In this document: piece after piece, positions 25,173 through 33,308 of the stretch
Position numbering within the stretch: the stretch's first letter is position 1
Layout: each line of letters starts with the position of its first letter
Origin: Streptomyces griseus
GTDB taxonomy: Bacteria > Actinomycetota > Actinomycetes > Streptomycetales > Streptomycetaceae
Direction: 5' to 3'
Assembly (NCBI RefSeq): GCF_001715295.1
Contig: NZ_MDKB01000002.1
Coordinates: 2,126,967 to 2,190,966 of the forward strand
DNA: 64,000 bases
The notes under the pieces: generated by a model
Seen by the model: the letters and a program-made list of their open reading frames with translations, nothing else
Told to the model about the DNA's origin: nothing
Database searches by the model: none
Program-made: the position numbers and the translations under genes

Positions 25173-26182
25173 CCACCGCACCCGCCGCCCTGCTGCGCAC
25201 CGTCGGGGAGCTGCGCGCGCTCCCCCGTCCCGACGGCGCGCAGCGCGCCGTCGTCATGACGATGGGCGCGCTCCACGACGGCCACGCCAGCCTGATCCGT
25301 ACGGCGCGCGCCGCCGCCGGTCCCGGCGGACAGGTCGTCGTCACCGTCTTCGTCAATCCGCTCCAGTTCGGTGAGGCCGCCGACCTCGACCGCTACCCCC
25401 GCACCTTGGAGGCCGACCTCGCCGTCGCCTCCGAGGCGGGCGCCGACGCGGTCTTCGCCCCCGGCGCCGACGAGGTCTACCCCGGCGGCGAACCCCAGGT
25501 CAGGATCACCGCCGGCCCGATGGGCGAGCGGCTGGAGGGCGCGTCAAGGCCCGGGCACTTCGACGGCATGCTCACGGTGGTCGCCAAGCTGCTGCACCTC
25601 ACCCGGCCCGACGCCGCGTTCTACGGCCAGAAGGACGCCCAGCAGCTGGCGCTGATCCGCCGCATGGTCCGCGACCTCGACTTCGGCATCGACATCGTCG
25701 CCGTACCGACGGTCCGGGACCCGGACGGCCTGGCGCTGTCCAGCCGCAACCGGTTCCTCTCCACCGAGGAACGCCGCACGGCGCTCGCCCTGTCCCGGGC
25801 CCTCTTCGCGGCCCGCGACCGGCTGGCGGCCCAGCAGGCGCTGCACGCGCGGGCCACGGCCGTTCCGGGCCACGAGGGCAGGGCCGCCGCCCTCGACCGC
25901 ATCGGGGAGGGCCGCGCGGCCGCCGACTCGCAGGCGGTGGCACGGGCGAGGCCCGCCGTGGGACCCGCCGACGTGCGCGCCGCCGCACAGGCCGTGCTCG
26001 ACGAGGCGGCCCGGGAAGCGGTGCCGCTCGCCCTCGACTACCTCGCGCTCGTGGACCCGTCGGACTTCACCGAGATCCCCGACGACCGCGACGAGGGGGA
26101 GGCGGTCCTCGCCGTCGCGGCCCGCGTGGGCGCCACCCGCCTGATCGACAACATCCCCCTGACCCTCGGAGCCCTCACGTGA
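25169..26182 (+). CDS. panC: Pantothenate synthetase
   Basis: The 337-residue enzyme condenses pantoate and beta-alanine with ATP. MTMGALHDGHASLIRTAR holds the HxGH nucleotide motif, followed by VFVNPLQFG, RPGHFDGMLTVVAKLLHL, FYGQKDAQQL and the KMSKS-like LSSRNRFLS. Compared with the usual ~280-residue enzyme there is an Ala/Arg-rich insertion (about residues 225-265) in the C-terminal domain. It overlaps both neighbours by 4 bases. Confidence 0.95.
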   Translation: MTTAPAALLRTVGELRALPRPDGAQRAVVMTMGALHDGHASLIRTARAAAGPGGQVVVTVFVNPLQFGEAADLDRYPRTLEADLAVASEAGADAVFAPGADEVYPGGEPQVRITAGPMGERLEGASRPGHFDGMLTVVAKLLHLTRPDAAFYGQKDAQQLALIRRMVRDLDFGIDIVAVPTVRDPDGLALSSRNRFLSTEERRTALALSRALFAARDRLAAQQALHARATAVPGHEGRAAALDRIGEGRAAADSQAVARARPAVGPADVRAAAQAVLDEAAREAVPLALDYLALVDPSDFTEIPDDRDEGEAVLAVAARVGATRLIDNIPLTLGALT

Positions 26183-27945
26183 CCGGAATACGGCTGACCG
26201 CCCCCGCCCCGGGCTGGTCCATCGACGCGGACGTCGTCGTGGTCGGCTCCGGCGTGGCCGGTCTCACCACCGCGCTGCGCTGCGCCGCCGCGGGCCTCGC
26301 CACCGTGGTCGTCACCAAGGCGCGCCTCGACGACGGATCGACCCGCTGGGCCCAGGGCGGCATCGCCGCGGCGCTCGGCGAAGGCGACACCCCCGAGCAG
26401 CACCTGGACGACACGCTCGTCGCCGGGGTGGGACTGTGCGACGAGGCGGCCGTCCGCACCCTCGTCACCGAGGGCCCCGGCGCCGTCCGCCGGCTGATCG
26501 AGACCGGCGCGCACTTCGACACCACCGACAACGGCGCCATCGCCCTGACCCGCGAGGGCGGCCACCACCGACGCCGCATCGCGCACGCGGGCGGGGACGC
26601 GACCGGCGCGGAGATCTCCCGCGCCCTGGTCGAGGCAGTCCGCTCGGCCGCACTGCACACCGTCGAGAACGCCCTCGTCCTCGACCTGCTCACCGACGCC
26701 GAAGGCCGTGCGGCCGGTGTCACCCTGCACGTCATGGGCGAGGGCCAGCACGACGGTGTCGGCGCGGTCCGCGCCCCGGCGGTGGTCCTGGCCACCGGAG
26801 GCATGGGCCAGGTCTTCTCCGCCACGACCAATCCGCCGGTCTCCACGGGCGACGGGGTGGCCCTCGCGCTCCGCGCGGGAGCGGAGGTCTCCGACCTCGA
26901 GTTCGTCCAGTTCCACCCGACGGTCCTGTTCCTCGGCGCCGGCTCCGAGGGCCAGCAGCCCCTGGTGTCGGAGGCGGTACGGGGCGAGGGCGCGCATCTC
27001 GTCGACGCCTCCGGCACACGCTTCATGCTGGGCCGGCACGAGCTGGCGGAGCTGGCCCCGCGTGACATCGTCGCGAAGGCCATCACCAGCCAGATGCACC
27101 TGCTCGGCGCCGAGCACATGTACCTCGACGCGCGTCACTTCGGTGCCGCGATGTGGGAGGAGCGCTTTCCGACGATCCTTGCCGCGTGCCGCTCCCACGG
27201 CATCGACCCGGTCACGGAGCCGATCCCGGTGGCCCCCGCCGCGCACTACGCCTCGGGAGGCGTCCGCACCGACCTCAGGGGCCGGACGACCGTCCCCGGG
27301 CTGTACGCCTGCGGCGAGGTCGCCTGCACGGGTGTGCACGGCGCGAACCGGCTGGCGTCCAACTCCCTCCTGGAAGGGCTCGTCTTCGCCGAGCGCATCG
27401 CGGCCGACATCGTGGCCGGCGGACCCCGTGACCGGCCGCTGCCGGAGGAGGTGCCCGACGCTGCCACGGAGACCGTCCCGCTGCTCACCGCGGAGTCCCG
27501 GACCCGCATCCAGCGGATCATGGCCAGGGGCGCCGGAGTCATCCGCTCGGCGGACGGCCTGGCCGCCGCGGCCGAGGAGCTGGAGGCGCTCCAGCGGACG
27601 TCCGCCGTCCCCGGTGCCGGGGAGGACGCCGCGAAGGACGTCGTGCCCGGTGTGGAGGCGTGGGAGGCCACCAACCTCCTCCTGGTCTCGCGGGTCCTGG
27701 TCGCCGCCGCCCGGGAGCGTGAGGAGACGCGCGGCTGCCACTGGCGCGAGGACCGGCCCGACCGCGACGACGAGGCATGGCGCCGTCACCTCGTCGTCCA
27801 CCTCGCCCCGGACCTGCGGCCGGTCGTCCGCCGGACCCGGAATGCCGCGTTCCCGCCCGTGGAGCCCGGGAACTCAGCAGACTTCGCAGGACCCACCAGC
27901 CTCCGGCACCACCCCGCCGACGTCCCAGAGGAGCAGTCACCGTGA
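26179..27945 (+). CDS. nadB: L-aspartate oxidase
   Basis: The 588-residue flavoenzyme oxidises aspartate to iminoaspartate, the first step of de novo NAD synthesis. FAD motif VVVVGSGVAGLTTALRCA (about 18-35), STRWAQGGIAAALG, EGGHHRRRIAHAGGDATG, GQVFSATTNP, FHPTVL and the active-site segment PAAHYASGGVRTDL are all present; the C-terminal helical domain ends in the WREDRPDRDD pattern. GTG start overlaps panC (GTGA). nadA is not in this window. Confidence 0.95.
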   Translation: MTGIRLTAPAPGWSIDADVVVVGSGVAGLTTALRCAAAGLATVVVTKARLDDGSTRWAQGGIAAALGEGDTPEQHLDDTLVAGVGLCDEAAVRTLVTEGPGAVRRLIETGAHFDTTDNGAIALTREGGHHRRRIAHAGGDATGAEISRALVEAVRSAALHTVENALVLDLLTDAEGRAAGVTLHVMGEGQHDGVGAVRAPAVVLATGGMGQVFSATTNPPVSTGDGVALALRAGAEVSDLEFVQFHPTVLFLGAGSEGQQPLVSEAVRGEGAHLVDASGTRFMLGRHELAELAPRDIVAKAITSQMHLLGAEHMYLDARHFGAAMWEERFPTILAACRSHGIDPVTEPIPVAPAAHYASGGVRTDLRGRTTVPGLYACGEVACTGVHGANRLASNSLLEGLVFAERIAADIVAGGPRDRPLPEEVPDAATETVPLLTAESRTRIQRIMARGAGVIRSADGLAAAAEELEALQRTSAVPGAGEDAAKDVVPGVEAWEATNLLLVSRVLVAAAREREETRGCHWREDRPDRDDEAWRRHLVVHLAPDLRPVVRRTRNAAFPPVEPGNSADFAGPTSLRHHPADVPEEQSP

Positions 27946-28988
27946 GCACGCCCGAAGAGAACCCGCGCCCCACACCCGTGGACGTACCGTTGATCCACAT
28001 CGGCGCACCCGCCGAGTCCGGCGGCTGCGGCGACGACTGCGGCTGCGGTGACGGCTACGACCCGGACGGGCTGGAGTGCGGACTGGATCCCGCCCTGGCC
28101 CAGCTCCTGGCGGAGGCCGGACTGGACCCCGTCCAGGTCGAGGACATCGCCCACGTCGCGATCGAGGAGGACCTGGACGGCGGGGTCGACGTCACCACCG
28201 TCGCGACCGTCGCCGAGGACGCCGTCGCCACCGGCGACTTCACCGCCCGCGAGAACGGCGTCGTGGCGGGCCTGCGCGTCGCCGAGGCCGTGCTGTCCAT
28301 CGTCTGCACGGACGAGTTCGAGGTCGAGCGCCACGTCGAGGACGGCGACCGCGTCGTCGCCGGCCAGAAGCTGCTCACCGTCACCACCCGGACCCGCGAC
28401 CTCCTCACCGGCGAGCGCAGCGCCCTGAACCTGCTCTGCAGGCTCTCCGGGATCGCGACCGCGACCCGGGCCTGGGCGGACGTGCTCGACGGCACGAAGG
28501 CCGAGGTCCGCGACACCCGTAAGACCACTCCGGGGCTGCGCGCCCTGGAGAAGTACGCGGTGCGCTGCGGCGGGGGTGTCAACCACCGCATGTCGCTCGT
28601 GGACGCGGCCTTGGTCAAGGACAACCACGTGATCGCGGCGGGCGGGGTCGCCGAGGCGTTCAAGCGGGTCAGGGAGGCCTTCCCGGAGCTGCCGATCGAG
28701 GTCGAGGTCGACACCCTGGAGCAGGTCCGCGAGGTGCTCGACGCGGGGGCCGACCTGATCCTGCTGGACAACTTCACCCCGACCGGGACCGCGGAGGCGG
28801 TCGCGCTCGTCGGCGGCCGCGCGGTGCTGGAGTCCTCCGGCCGGCTGACCCTCGACTCCGCCCGTGCGTACGCCGAGGCGGGCGTCGACTACCTGGCCGT
28901 CGGCGCGCTCACGCACTCCTCGCCGATCCTCGACATCGGCCTGGACTTCCGCGACGCCCCGGCCCCGACCGACGGGGCCGACGCCTGA
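27942..28988 (+). CDS. nadC: Nicotinate-nucleotide pyrophosphorylase (quinolinate phosphoribosyltransferase)
   Basis: The 348-residue enzyme converts quinolinate and PRPP to nicotinate mononucleotide. Motifs: EDLDGGVDVTT, ERSALNLLCRLSGIAT, DTRKTTPGLRALEKYAVRCGGG, NHRMSLVDAALVKDNH and ESSGRLTLD. The N-terminus carries an extension of about 55 residues, with cysteines at 29, 33, 35 and 46 in a Gly/Asp-rich context (GGCGDDCGCGDG), not present in classical NadC. GTG 27942 overlaps nadB by 4 bases. Confidence 0.95.
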   Translation: MSTPEENPRPTPVDVPLIHIGAPAESGGCGDDCGCGDGYDPDGLECGLDPALAQLLAEAGLDPVQVEDIAHVAIEEDLDGGVDVTTVATVAEDAVATGDFTARENGVVAGLRVAEAVLSIVCTDEFEVERHVEDGDRVVAGQKLLTVTTRTRDLLTGERSALNLLCRLSGIATATRAWADVLDGTKAEVRDTRKTTPGLRALEKYAVRCGGGVNHRMSLVDAALVKDNHVIAAGGVAEAFKRVREAFPELPIEVEVDTLEQVREVLDAGADLILLDNFTPTGTAEAVALVGGRAVLESSGRLTLDSARAYAEAGVDYLAVGALTHSSPILDIGLDFRDAPAPTDGADA

Positions 28989-29785
28989 TGCTGCTCACCA
29001 TCGACGTCGGCAACTCACACACGGTCCTCGGTCTGTTCGACGGCGAGGAGATCGTCGAGCACTGGCGGATCTCCACCGACTCCCGCCGCACCGCCGACGA
29101 GCTGGCGGTGCTCCTCCAGGGCCTGATGGGCATGCACCCGCTGCTCGGGGTCGAACTGGGTGACGGCATCGAGGGCATCGCCATCTGCTCGACCGTCCCC
29201 GCGGTGCTGCACGAGCTCCGCGAGGTCACCCGTCGCTACTACGGCGACGTCCCCGCCGTCCTCGTGGAGCCGGGCGTCAAGACGGGTGTGCCGGTGCTGA
29301 CGGACAACCCGAAGGAGGTCGGCGCGGACCGCATCATCAACGCGGTCGCCGCCGTCGAGCTCTACGGCGGCCCGGCCATCGTCGTGGACCTCGGCACGGC
29401 CACCACCTTCGACGCGGTGTCGGCTCGTGGCGAGTACACGGGTGGGGTGATCGCGCCCGGGATCGAGATCTCGGTCGAGGCGCTCGGTGTGAAGGGCGCC
29501 CAGCTCCGCAAGATCGAGCTCGCCAGGCCCCGCAGCGTGATCGGGAAGAACACCGTCGAGGCCATGCAGTCCGGCATCGTGTACGGCTTCGCCGGGCAGA
29601 TCGACGGCGTGGTCGAGCGCATGAAGAAGGAGCTGGCGGCCGATCCCGACGAGGTCACCGTCATCGCGACCGGGGGCCTTGCTCCGATGGTGTTGGGTGA
29701 GTCCTCCGTCATCGACGAGCACGAGCCCTGGCTGACGCTCATCGGCCTGCGCCTGGTGTACGAGCGCAACATCGCCCGGATGTAG
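28988..29785 (+). CDS. coaX: Type III pantothenate kinase
   Basis: The 265-residue kinase phosphorylates pantothenate in CoA synthesis and belongs to the ASKHA fold. Phosphate-binding DVGNSHTVLGLFDG (5-18), NPKEVGADRIINAVAA, the catalytic segment DLGTATTFDAVS, GGVIAPGIEIS and TGGLAPMV are typical. Type III enzymes are insensitive to CoA feedback and need a monovalent cation. ATG 28988 shares one base with the nadC stop (TGATG), completing a five-gene overlapping unit. Confidence 0.95.
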   Translation: MLLTIDVGNSHTVLGLFDGEEIVEHWRISTDSRRTADELAVLLQGLMGMHPLLGVELGDGIEGIAICSTVPAVLHELREVTRRYYGDVPAVLVEPGVKTGVPVLTDNPKEVGADRIINAVAAVELYGGPAIVVDLGTATTFDAVSARGEYTGGVIAPGIEISVEALGVKGAQLRKIELARPRSVIGKNTVEAMQSGIVYGFAGQIDGVVERMKKELAADPDEVTVIATGGLAPMVLGESSVIDEHEPWLTLIGLRLVYERNIARM

Positions 29786-29883
29786 CGCGGGCCTGCGGTC
29801 ACCTGCGGGAACGCCTCGGCGGCGCGGTACGGAACGGCGCGCCGCCGAGTGACCAGCTAAGCGGATTTTGTCCATTTAGCACG

Positions 29884-29889
29884 TATTGT
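29884..29889 (+). promoter_or_regulatory. Putative -10 box (leaderless)
   Basis: TATTGT ends 6 nt before ATG 29896. Confidence 0.45.
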
Positions 29890-29895
29890 TGCGCT

Positions 29896-30522
29896 ATGCC
29901 CACGCCCTACGGATCACGCGGCGGCATGGCGTTCGGCGCGGACGAGCTGCGGGTGCTCCGACGCGCTCTCGCCCATGCCCTCCACCCCACGCCCCTGCCG
30001 GAAGAGGATGTCCAGGACTGCCTGCGGCTCGCGGGCGCGGTGGACGAGGCGGTGAGCGAGGCGGGACGGCTGCGCGCGTTCCTCCTCGCCGACCTCGCCC
30101 GCTACCGCGAAGCACTCCCCGGATCGCTCAGTGGCTATCTGGAGCTCCTCCAGGACGCCCTCGCCGCCGGCTACGACCCCCGCCCCGACGATCTCGCGGC
30201 CCTGCGTGCCCTGCGTGCCGGACCGGTCGCCGCGGCGCTCCTGGAGCGCTGCCAGGTGCTGGCCGAACGCTCGGTGCGCGCACGCCTGGCCGGCCGCGCC
30301 GTTCCGGCGACGGCGCCCGCGCCCCGCAGCCGGCTGCTGGCCCTGCCCGGCGGCCTCGCGGCGGCCAAGGAGCCCGAACGCCCCAAGGAGCCGGCCAGGC
30401 CCGCGACGCCGGGTCGCCCTGCGACCCCGGGTGAGCGTCCGATGCCCAAGCCGTCCGAGGTCTTCCCGCCCCGCCGCCGCCCCGCACCCGCGCCCCCGCC
30501 CGAGGAGCGCGCCGTGTCCTGA
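29896..30522 (+). CDS. Hypothetical protein with Pro-rich tail
   Basis: The 208-residue protein is not recognised. The first 120 residues look helical and acidic (FGADELRVLRRALAHAL, PLPEEDVQDCLRLAGAVDEAVSEAGRLRAFLLADLARYREALPG), and the tail after 135 is rich in Pro, Lys and Ala (KEPERPKEPARPATPGRP). No signal peptide or membrane helix. ATG 29896 is supported by a TATTGT box 6 nt upstream. It is probably the counterpart of a conserved Streptomyces gene following coaX. Confidence 0.75.
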   Translation: MPTPYGSRGGMAFGADELRVLRRALAHALHPTPLPEEDVQDCLRLAGAVDEAVSEAGRLRAFLLADLARYREALPGSLSGYLELLQDALAAGYDPRPDDLAALRALRAGPVAAALLERCQVLAERSVRARLAGRAVPATAPAPRSRLLALPGGLAAAKEPERPKEPARPATPGRPATPGERPMPKPSEVFPPRRRPAPAPPPEERAVS

Positions 30523-30718
30523 GGGCTTCCCGCACTTCACCGCGGGCGCGCGACGACAGCTGCGGCACCTCGCCGCGTTGCCGGAACGTCCCCATGCATT
30601 CCGTATGCGGACGTCCCTCCGCCGTGCGATGCCCCGCATCCGACGCCGCGCGCTGATCCGCCGGGAATCGCGGGACAGCCCTTGGGGGTGCCGGGCGGGG
30701 CCGGAATGCCGGACTCGC

Positions 30719-30724
30719 TACTCT
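30719..30724 (+). promoter_or_regulatory. Putative -10 box (leaderless)
   Basis: TACTCT ends 7 nt before ATG 30732. Confidence 0.45.
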
Positions 30725-30731
30725 GGACGGC

Positions 30732-30911
30732 ATGGACTACGTATCCGCGCTCGTGCCACCCGTGGTGATGGCCGCCTTCTTCATCGGTCTCGTCGTGACG
30801 ATCATCAAGAGCCAGGGCGGCCCGAACAAGGCCAAGGAGGACGCCGCCGTGGACGCGGCGATCGCCCGGGCGGAGTCGGCGCGGCAGGCGCCGCGGCCCG
30901 GGGGTGCCTGA
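30732..30911 (+). CDS. Small single-pass membrane protein (59 residues)
   Basis: A 59-residue protein with one N-terminal transmembrane helix (about 5-26, SALVPPVVMAAFFIGLVVTI) followed by a charged cytoplasmic helix (KAKEDAAVDAAIARAESARQ). Small proteins of this type are common and functionally unassigned in Streptomyces. The TACTCT box 7 nt before the ATG and a perfect terminator 18 nt after the stop support a monocistronic, leaderless transcript. Confidence 0.75.
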   Translation: MDYVSALVPPVVMAAFFIGLVVTIIKSQGGPNKAKEDAAVDAAIARAESARQAPRPGGA

Positions 30912-30929
30912 ACCGGATCCACGTACGAA

Positions 30930-30965
30930 GGGCGCACGGCTTCCCCGGGAGCCGTGCGCCCTTTT
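30930..30965 (+). terminator. Rho-independent terminator
   Basis: GGGCGCACGGCT (30930-30941) pairs perfectly with AGCCGTGCGCCC (30950-30961) around an 8-nt loop, then TTTT. Confidence 0.9.
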
Positions 30966-31002
30966 GCCGTCCGGAAAGCGCATCATTCCGGACATCTAGC
31001 AC

Positions 31003-31008
31003 TAAGGT
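31003..31008 (+). promoter_or_regulatory. Putative -10 box (leaderless) of the BlaI-like gene
   Basis: TAAGGT ends 6 nt before GTG 31015. Confidence 0.5.
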
Positions 31009-31014
31009 GACGCT

Positions 31015-31449
31015 GTGCCGCGCCAATTGGGAGAGCTGGAAGACGCCGTGATGACACGGGTCTGGCAATGGAACCGTCCGGTCACCGTGCGGGAAGTCCT
31101 GGAGGACCTTCAGCGGGAGCGGTCCATCGCGTACACGACCGTCATGACGGTAATGGACAATCTCCATCAGAAGGGCTGGGTCCGCCGGGAAGTGGACGGC
31201 CGGGCATATCGATATACGGCTGTCTCCACCCGTGCCGCGTACTCCGCCGCACTGATGAACGAAGCGTGGTCGCGCAGTGACAACCCGGCTGCCGCGCTGG
31301 TCGCCTTCTTCGGCATGATGTCGGCCGAGCAGCGTGAGGCTCTCCAGGACGCGATGCGCATCGTCGCACCCACCTTCCCTGAACCGCCTCCGGACCCGGC
31401 CCACGGGGGCCCTCCGGCCGATGGGACGCCACCGGAGGCCGGGCGATAG
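31015..31449 (+). CDS. BlaI/MecI/CopY family transcriptional repressor
   Basis: The 144-residue winged-helix protein begins LGELEDAVMTRVWQWNRPVTVREVLEDL and continues AYTTVMTVMDNLHQKGWVRREVDGRAYRY, the recognition helix and wing of the BlaI family. In the classical pair BlaR1 cleaves BlaI; no M56 sensor protease or beta-lactamase lies near, so this is an orphan. The C-terminal ~30 residues are Pro/Gly-rich. A leaderless start at GTG 31015 is likely. Confidence 0.88.
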   Translation: MPRQLGELEDAVMTRVWQWNRPVTVREVLEDLQRERSIAYTTVMTVMDNLHQKGWVRREVDGRAYRYTAVSTRAAYSAALMNEAWSRSDNPAAALVAFFGMMSAEQREALQDAMRIVAPTFPEPPPDPAHGGPPADGTPPEAGR

Positions 31450-31452
31450 CGT
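31447..31452 (+). promoter_or_regulatory. Putative -10 box (leaderless) of the N-acetyltransferase gene
   Basis: TAGCGT overlaps the preceding stop codon and ends 6 nt before ATG 31459. Confidence 0.45.
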
Positions 31453-31458
31453 CTGGGT

Positions 31459-32040
31459 ATGTCCTCAGAGCTGCCGCAAACCGAGCCGGATACCGAGCTG
31501 GATACAGATTTTCATACCGACCCGTCGGTAAAAAGGCCCGCCATCACTGTACGGCGGGCCAGGACCAGCGACGTGGCGTCCGTCCGCGATCTCCTTGACG
31601 GGTACGTCTCCGAAGGCATCCTGCTCGACAAAGCGACGGTCACTCTTTACGAGGACATCCAGGAGTTCTGGGTCGCCGAACGCGACGAGGACGCCCGGGT
31701 CATCGGCTGCGGCGCCCTGCACGTGATGTGGGAAGACCTCGCCGAAGTGCGCACTCTCGCCGTCGACCACGGCATCAAGGGGGCGGGAGTCGGCCATCAG
31801 GTTCTGGACAAGCTCTTGCAGACCGCGCGCTGGCTCGGCGTCCGGCGGGTTTTCTGTCTCACCTTCGAAGTCGACTTCTTTGCGAAGCACGGCTTCACCG
31901 AGATCGGCGAGACGCCCGTCGACGGAGATGTCTACAGCGAGCTGCTGCGTTCCTATGACGAGGGCGTGGCGGAGTTCCTGGGTCTCGAACGGGTGAAGCC
32001 GAACACCTTGGGCAACAGCCGGATGCTTCTGCACCTGTGA
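31459..32040 (+). CDS. Amino-acid N-acetyltransferase (probable N-acetylglutamate synthase)
   Basis: The 193-residue GNAT protein has ITVRRARTSDVASVRDLLDGY, the acetyl-CoA region EVRTLAVDHGIKGAGVGHQVLDKLL, and the C-terminal VFCLTFEVDFFAKHGFTEIG that matches the short, stand-alone N-acetylglutamate synthases of actinobacteria (first step of arginine synthesis). It lacks the amino-acid-kinase-like domain of the classical ArgA. It follows the BlaI-like gene after 9 nt. Confidence 0.85.
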   Translation: MSSELPQTEPDTELDTDFHTDPSVKRPAITVRRARTSDVASVRDLLDGYVSEGILLDKATVTLYEDIQEFWVAERDEDARVIGCGALHVMWEDLAEVRTLAVDHGIKGAGVGHQVLDKLLQTARWLGVRRVFCLTFEVDFFAKHGFTEIGETPVDGDVYSELLRSYDEGVAEFLGLERVKPNTLGNSRMLLHL

Positions 32041-32184
32041 AGGGTGGAAGGTACCCGAACCCTATGTCCGAATCGCGCATGTTTCCCGTGTTCTTGCACT
32101 CCCGAACCTCTCCCGGGGGTTTGTGTTTTCCGGGGAAAAGCGGTTTCCTTTCCGCGTACTGCATTTTCGATGAAAGGAAATCCG

Positions 32185-32520
32185 GTGGCACAGAAGGTTC
32201 AGGTCCTTCTTGTTGATGACCTCGACGGTGGCGAGGCGGACGAGACCGTGACGTTCGCTCTGGACGGCAAGACCTACGAGATCGACCTCACCACGACCAA
32301 CGCGGACAAGCTCCGTGGTCTTCTCGAGCCGTACACCAGGAGTGGCCGTCGCACCGGTGGCCGCGCGGCGACCGGCCGTGGCAAGGGCCGCGCGGTTTCC
32401 GGCGGCAACAAGGACACTGCGGAGATCCGTAAGTGGGCGCGCGAGAACGGCCACAATGTGAATGACCGCGGCCGTGTCCCGGCCGAGATCCGTGAGGCTT
32501 ACGAGAAGGCCAACGGCTGA
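32185..32520 (+). CDS. lsr2: Nucleoid-associated protein Lsr2
   Basis: The 111-residue protein is the actinobacterial xenogeneic silencer that coats AT-rich DNA. The N-terminal dimerisation domain AQKVQVLLVDDLDGGEADETVTFALDGKTYEIDL and the C-terminal DNA-binding core IRKWARENGHNVNDRGRVPAEI with its RGR AT-hook-like motif are intact. GTG 32185 has AAAGGAA 4 nt upstream and gives the usual MAQKVQ start; an in-frame ATG at 32170 is less likely. The 144-nt upstream leader is relatively AT-rich. Confidence 0.95.
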   Translation: MAQKVQVLLVDDLDGGEADETVTFALDGKTYEIDLTTTNADKLRGLLEPYTRSGRRTGGRAATGRGKGRAVSGGNKDTAEIRKWARENGHNVNDRGRVPAEIREAYEKANG

Positions 32521-33083
32521 TCTGCCGCGCGATCGGCCGGCAGGTGCGTCCGGGCGCGCGTCAGCCGGGCCCGGTGGCACTCCGTGGCCGCCGCGTCCAG
32601 CAGCCGTACGAGATCGGGAGTATCCCCACCCCTGCTCCCGAGGCCGGCCAGGGCCGGGAGCAGTGGTTCCACCTCCTGCCGTGGTGCGGGGGGCCGCAGC
32701 CAGAACGCGGCCCCCGGCCGGGCGGCCGCACCGCCGGGCGGCACGGGTGCGGTCATGCGCCCGCCGGCGCCGATGACGGTCAGATCGAGTGCGATGCCGC
32801 CCCAATCCAGCCAGTCGAGCAGCCCGGGCAGCTCGTCGGCGCTGCCGACGGCCACCAGGAGACGCATCCGTGGCCCGTCCAACGCCACGGGGCCGGTGCG
32901 CCCCACGCGGCGCAGCGCCGCGTGCCCGGCCTCCGCCGGCAGGTCCAGCACGTCGAAGCGCACTCCCGTCAGCAGCATCGCGGGAGGCCCGCCCGCGGTC
33001 GCCCAGTCGAGCTCGCGTGCGTACCACTGCGCGCGGTCGTCGGATTCCGGCGACGAGCGAGGAGGCGGGACGAGGGGAGCCAT
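32499..33083 (-). CDS. Prim-Pol-like (bifunctional primase/polymerase N-terminal) domain protein
   Basis: The 194-residue protein contains WYARELDWATAGGPPAMLLTGVRFDVLDLPAEAG, which resembles the start of the primase/polymerase superfamily domain annotated in Streptomyces genomes next to lsr2. Obvious catalytic Asp pairs of active Prim-Pol enzymes are not evident, so it may be an inactive derivative. Its 3' end overlaps the lsr2 3' end by 22 bp (convergent). Confidence 0.65.
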   Translation of the reverse strand: MAPLVPPPRSSPESDDRAQWYARELDWATAGGPPAMLLTGVRFDVLDLPAEAGHAALRRVGRTGPVALDGPRMRLLVAVGSADELPGLLDWLDWGGIALDLTVIGAGGRMTAPVPPGGAAARPGAAFWLRPPAPRQEVEPLLPALAGLGSRGGDTPDLVRLLDAAATECHRARLTRARTHLPADRAADQPLAFS

Positions 33084-33188
33084 GCACGGTGAACCCCCGC
33101 ACCGTCCGCGAGGTTACGCACCGTCGCCTCGCTGTCGCCCACCGTCCCCGTCATGGGGGCGTACAGGAGCGTGCGTCCGCGCTAGGTT

Positions 33189-33202
33189 GTTCGCCCGTAG
33201 CG
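33189..33202 (+). promoter_or_regulatory. ClgR-type box 1
   Basis: GTTCGC-CCGTA-GCG matches exactly the consensus GTTCGC-N5-GCG described for ClgR, the activator of clp and lon genes in Streptomyces. Confidence 0.75.
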
Positions 33203-33294
33203 GAGGGAACGGTAGTGCGCCGCATGGACCGTCGGGGTGTGCGGGTAGGACATCCCTAGTGGGAAGGGGCGACACGGCAGGCAAAACGTCTCAC

Positions 33295-33308
33295 GTTCGC
33301 CATCGGCG
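33295..33308 (+). promoter_or_regulatory. ClgR-type box 2
   Basis: GTTCGC-CATCG-GCG is a second exact match 106 bp downstream of box 1. It is also part of the inverted repeat TTCGCC-N11-GGCGAA (33296-33318). Confidence 0.75.

Noticed and set aside
21716..26182. Open frame of 1488 codons on the plus strand running into panC
   Set aside because: Only the last 337 codons (panC) look like a protein; the first part runs antisense through the ArsR-like and threonine-aldolase genes and has the Arg/Ser/Pro-rich composition of a shadow frame.
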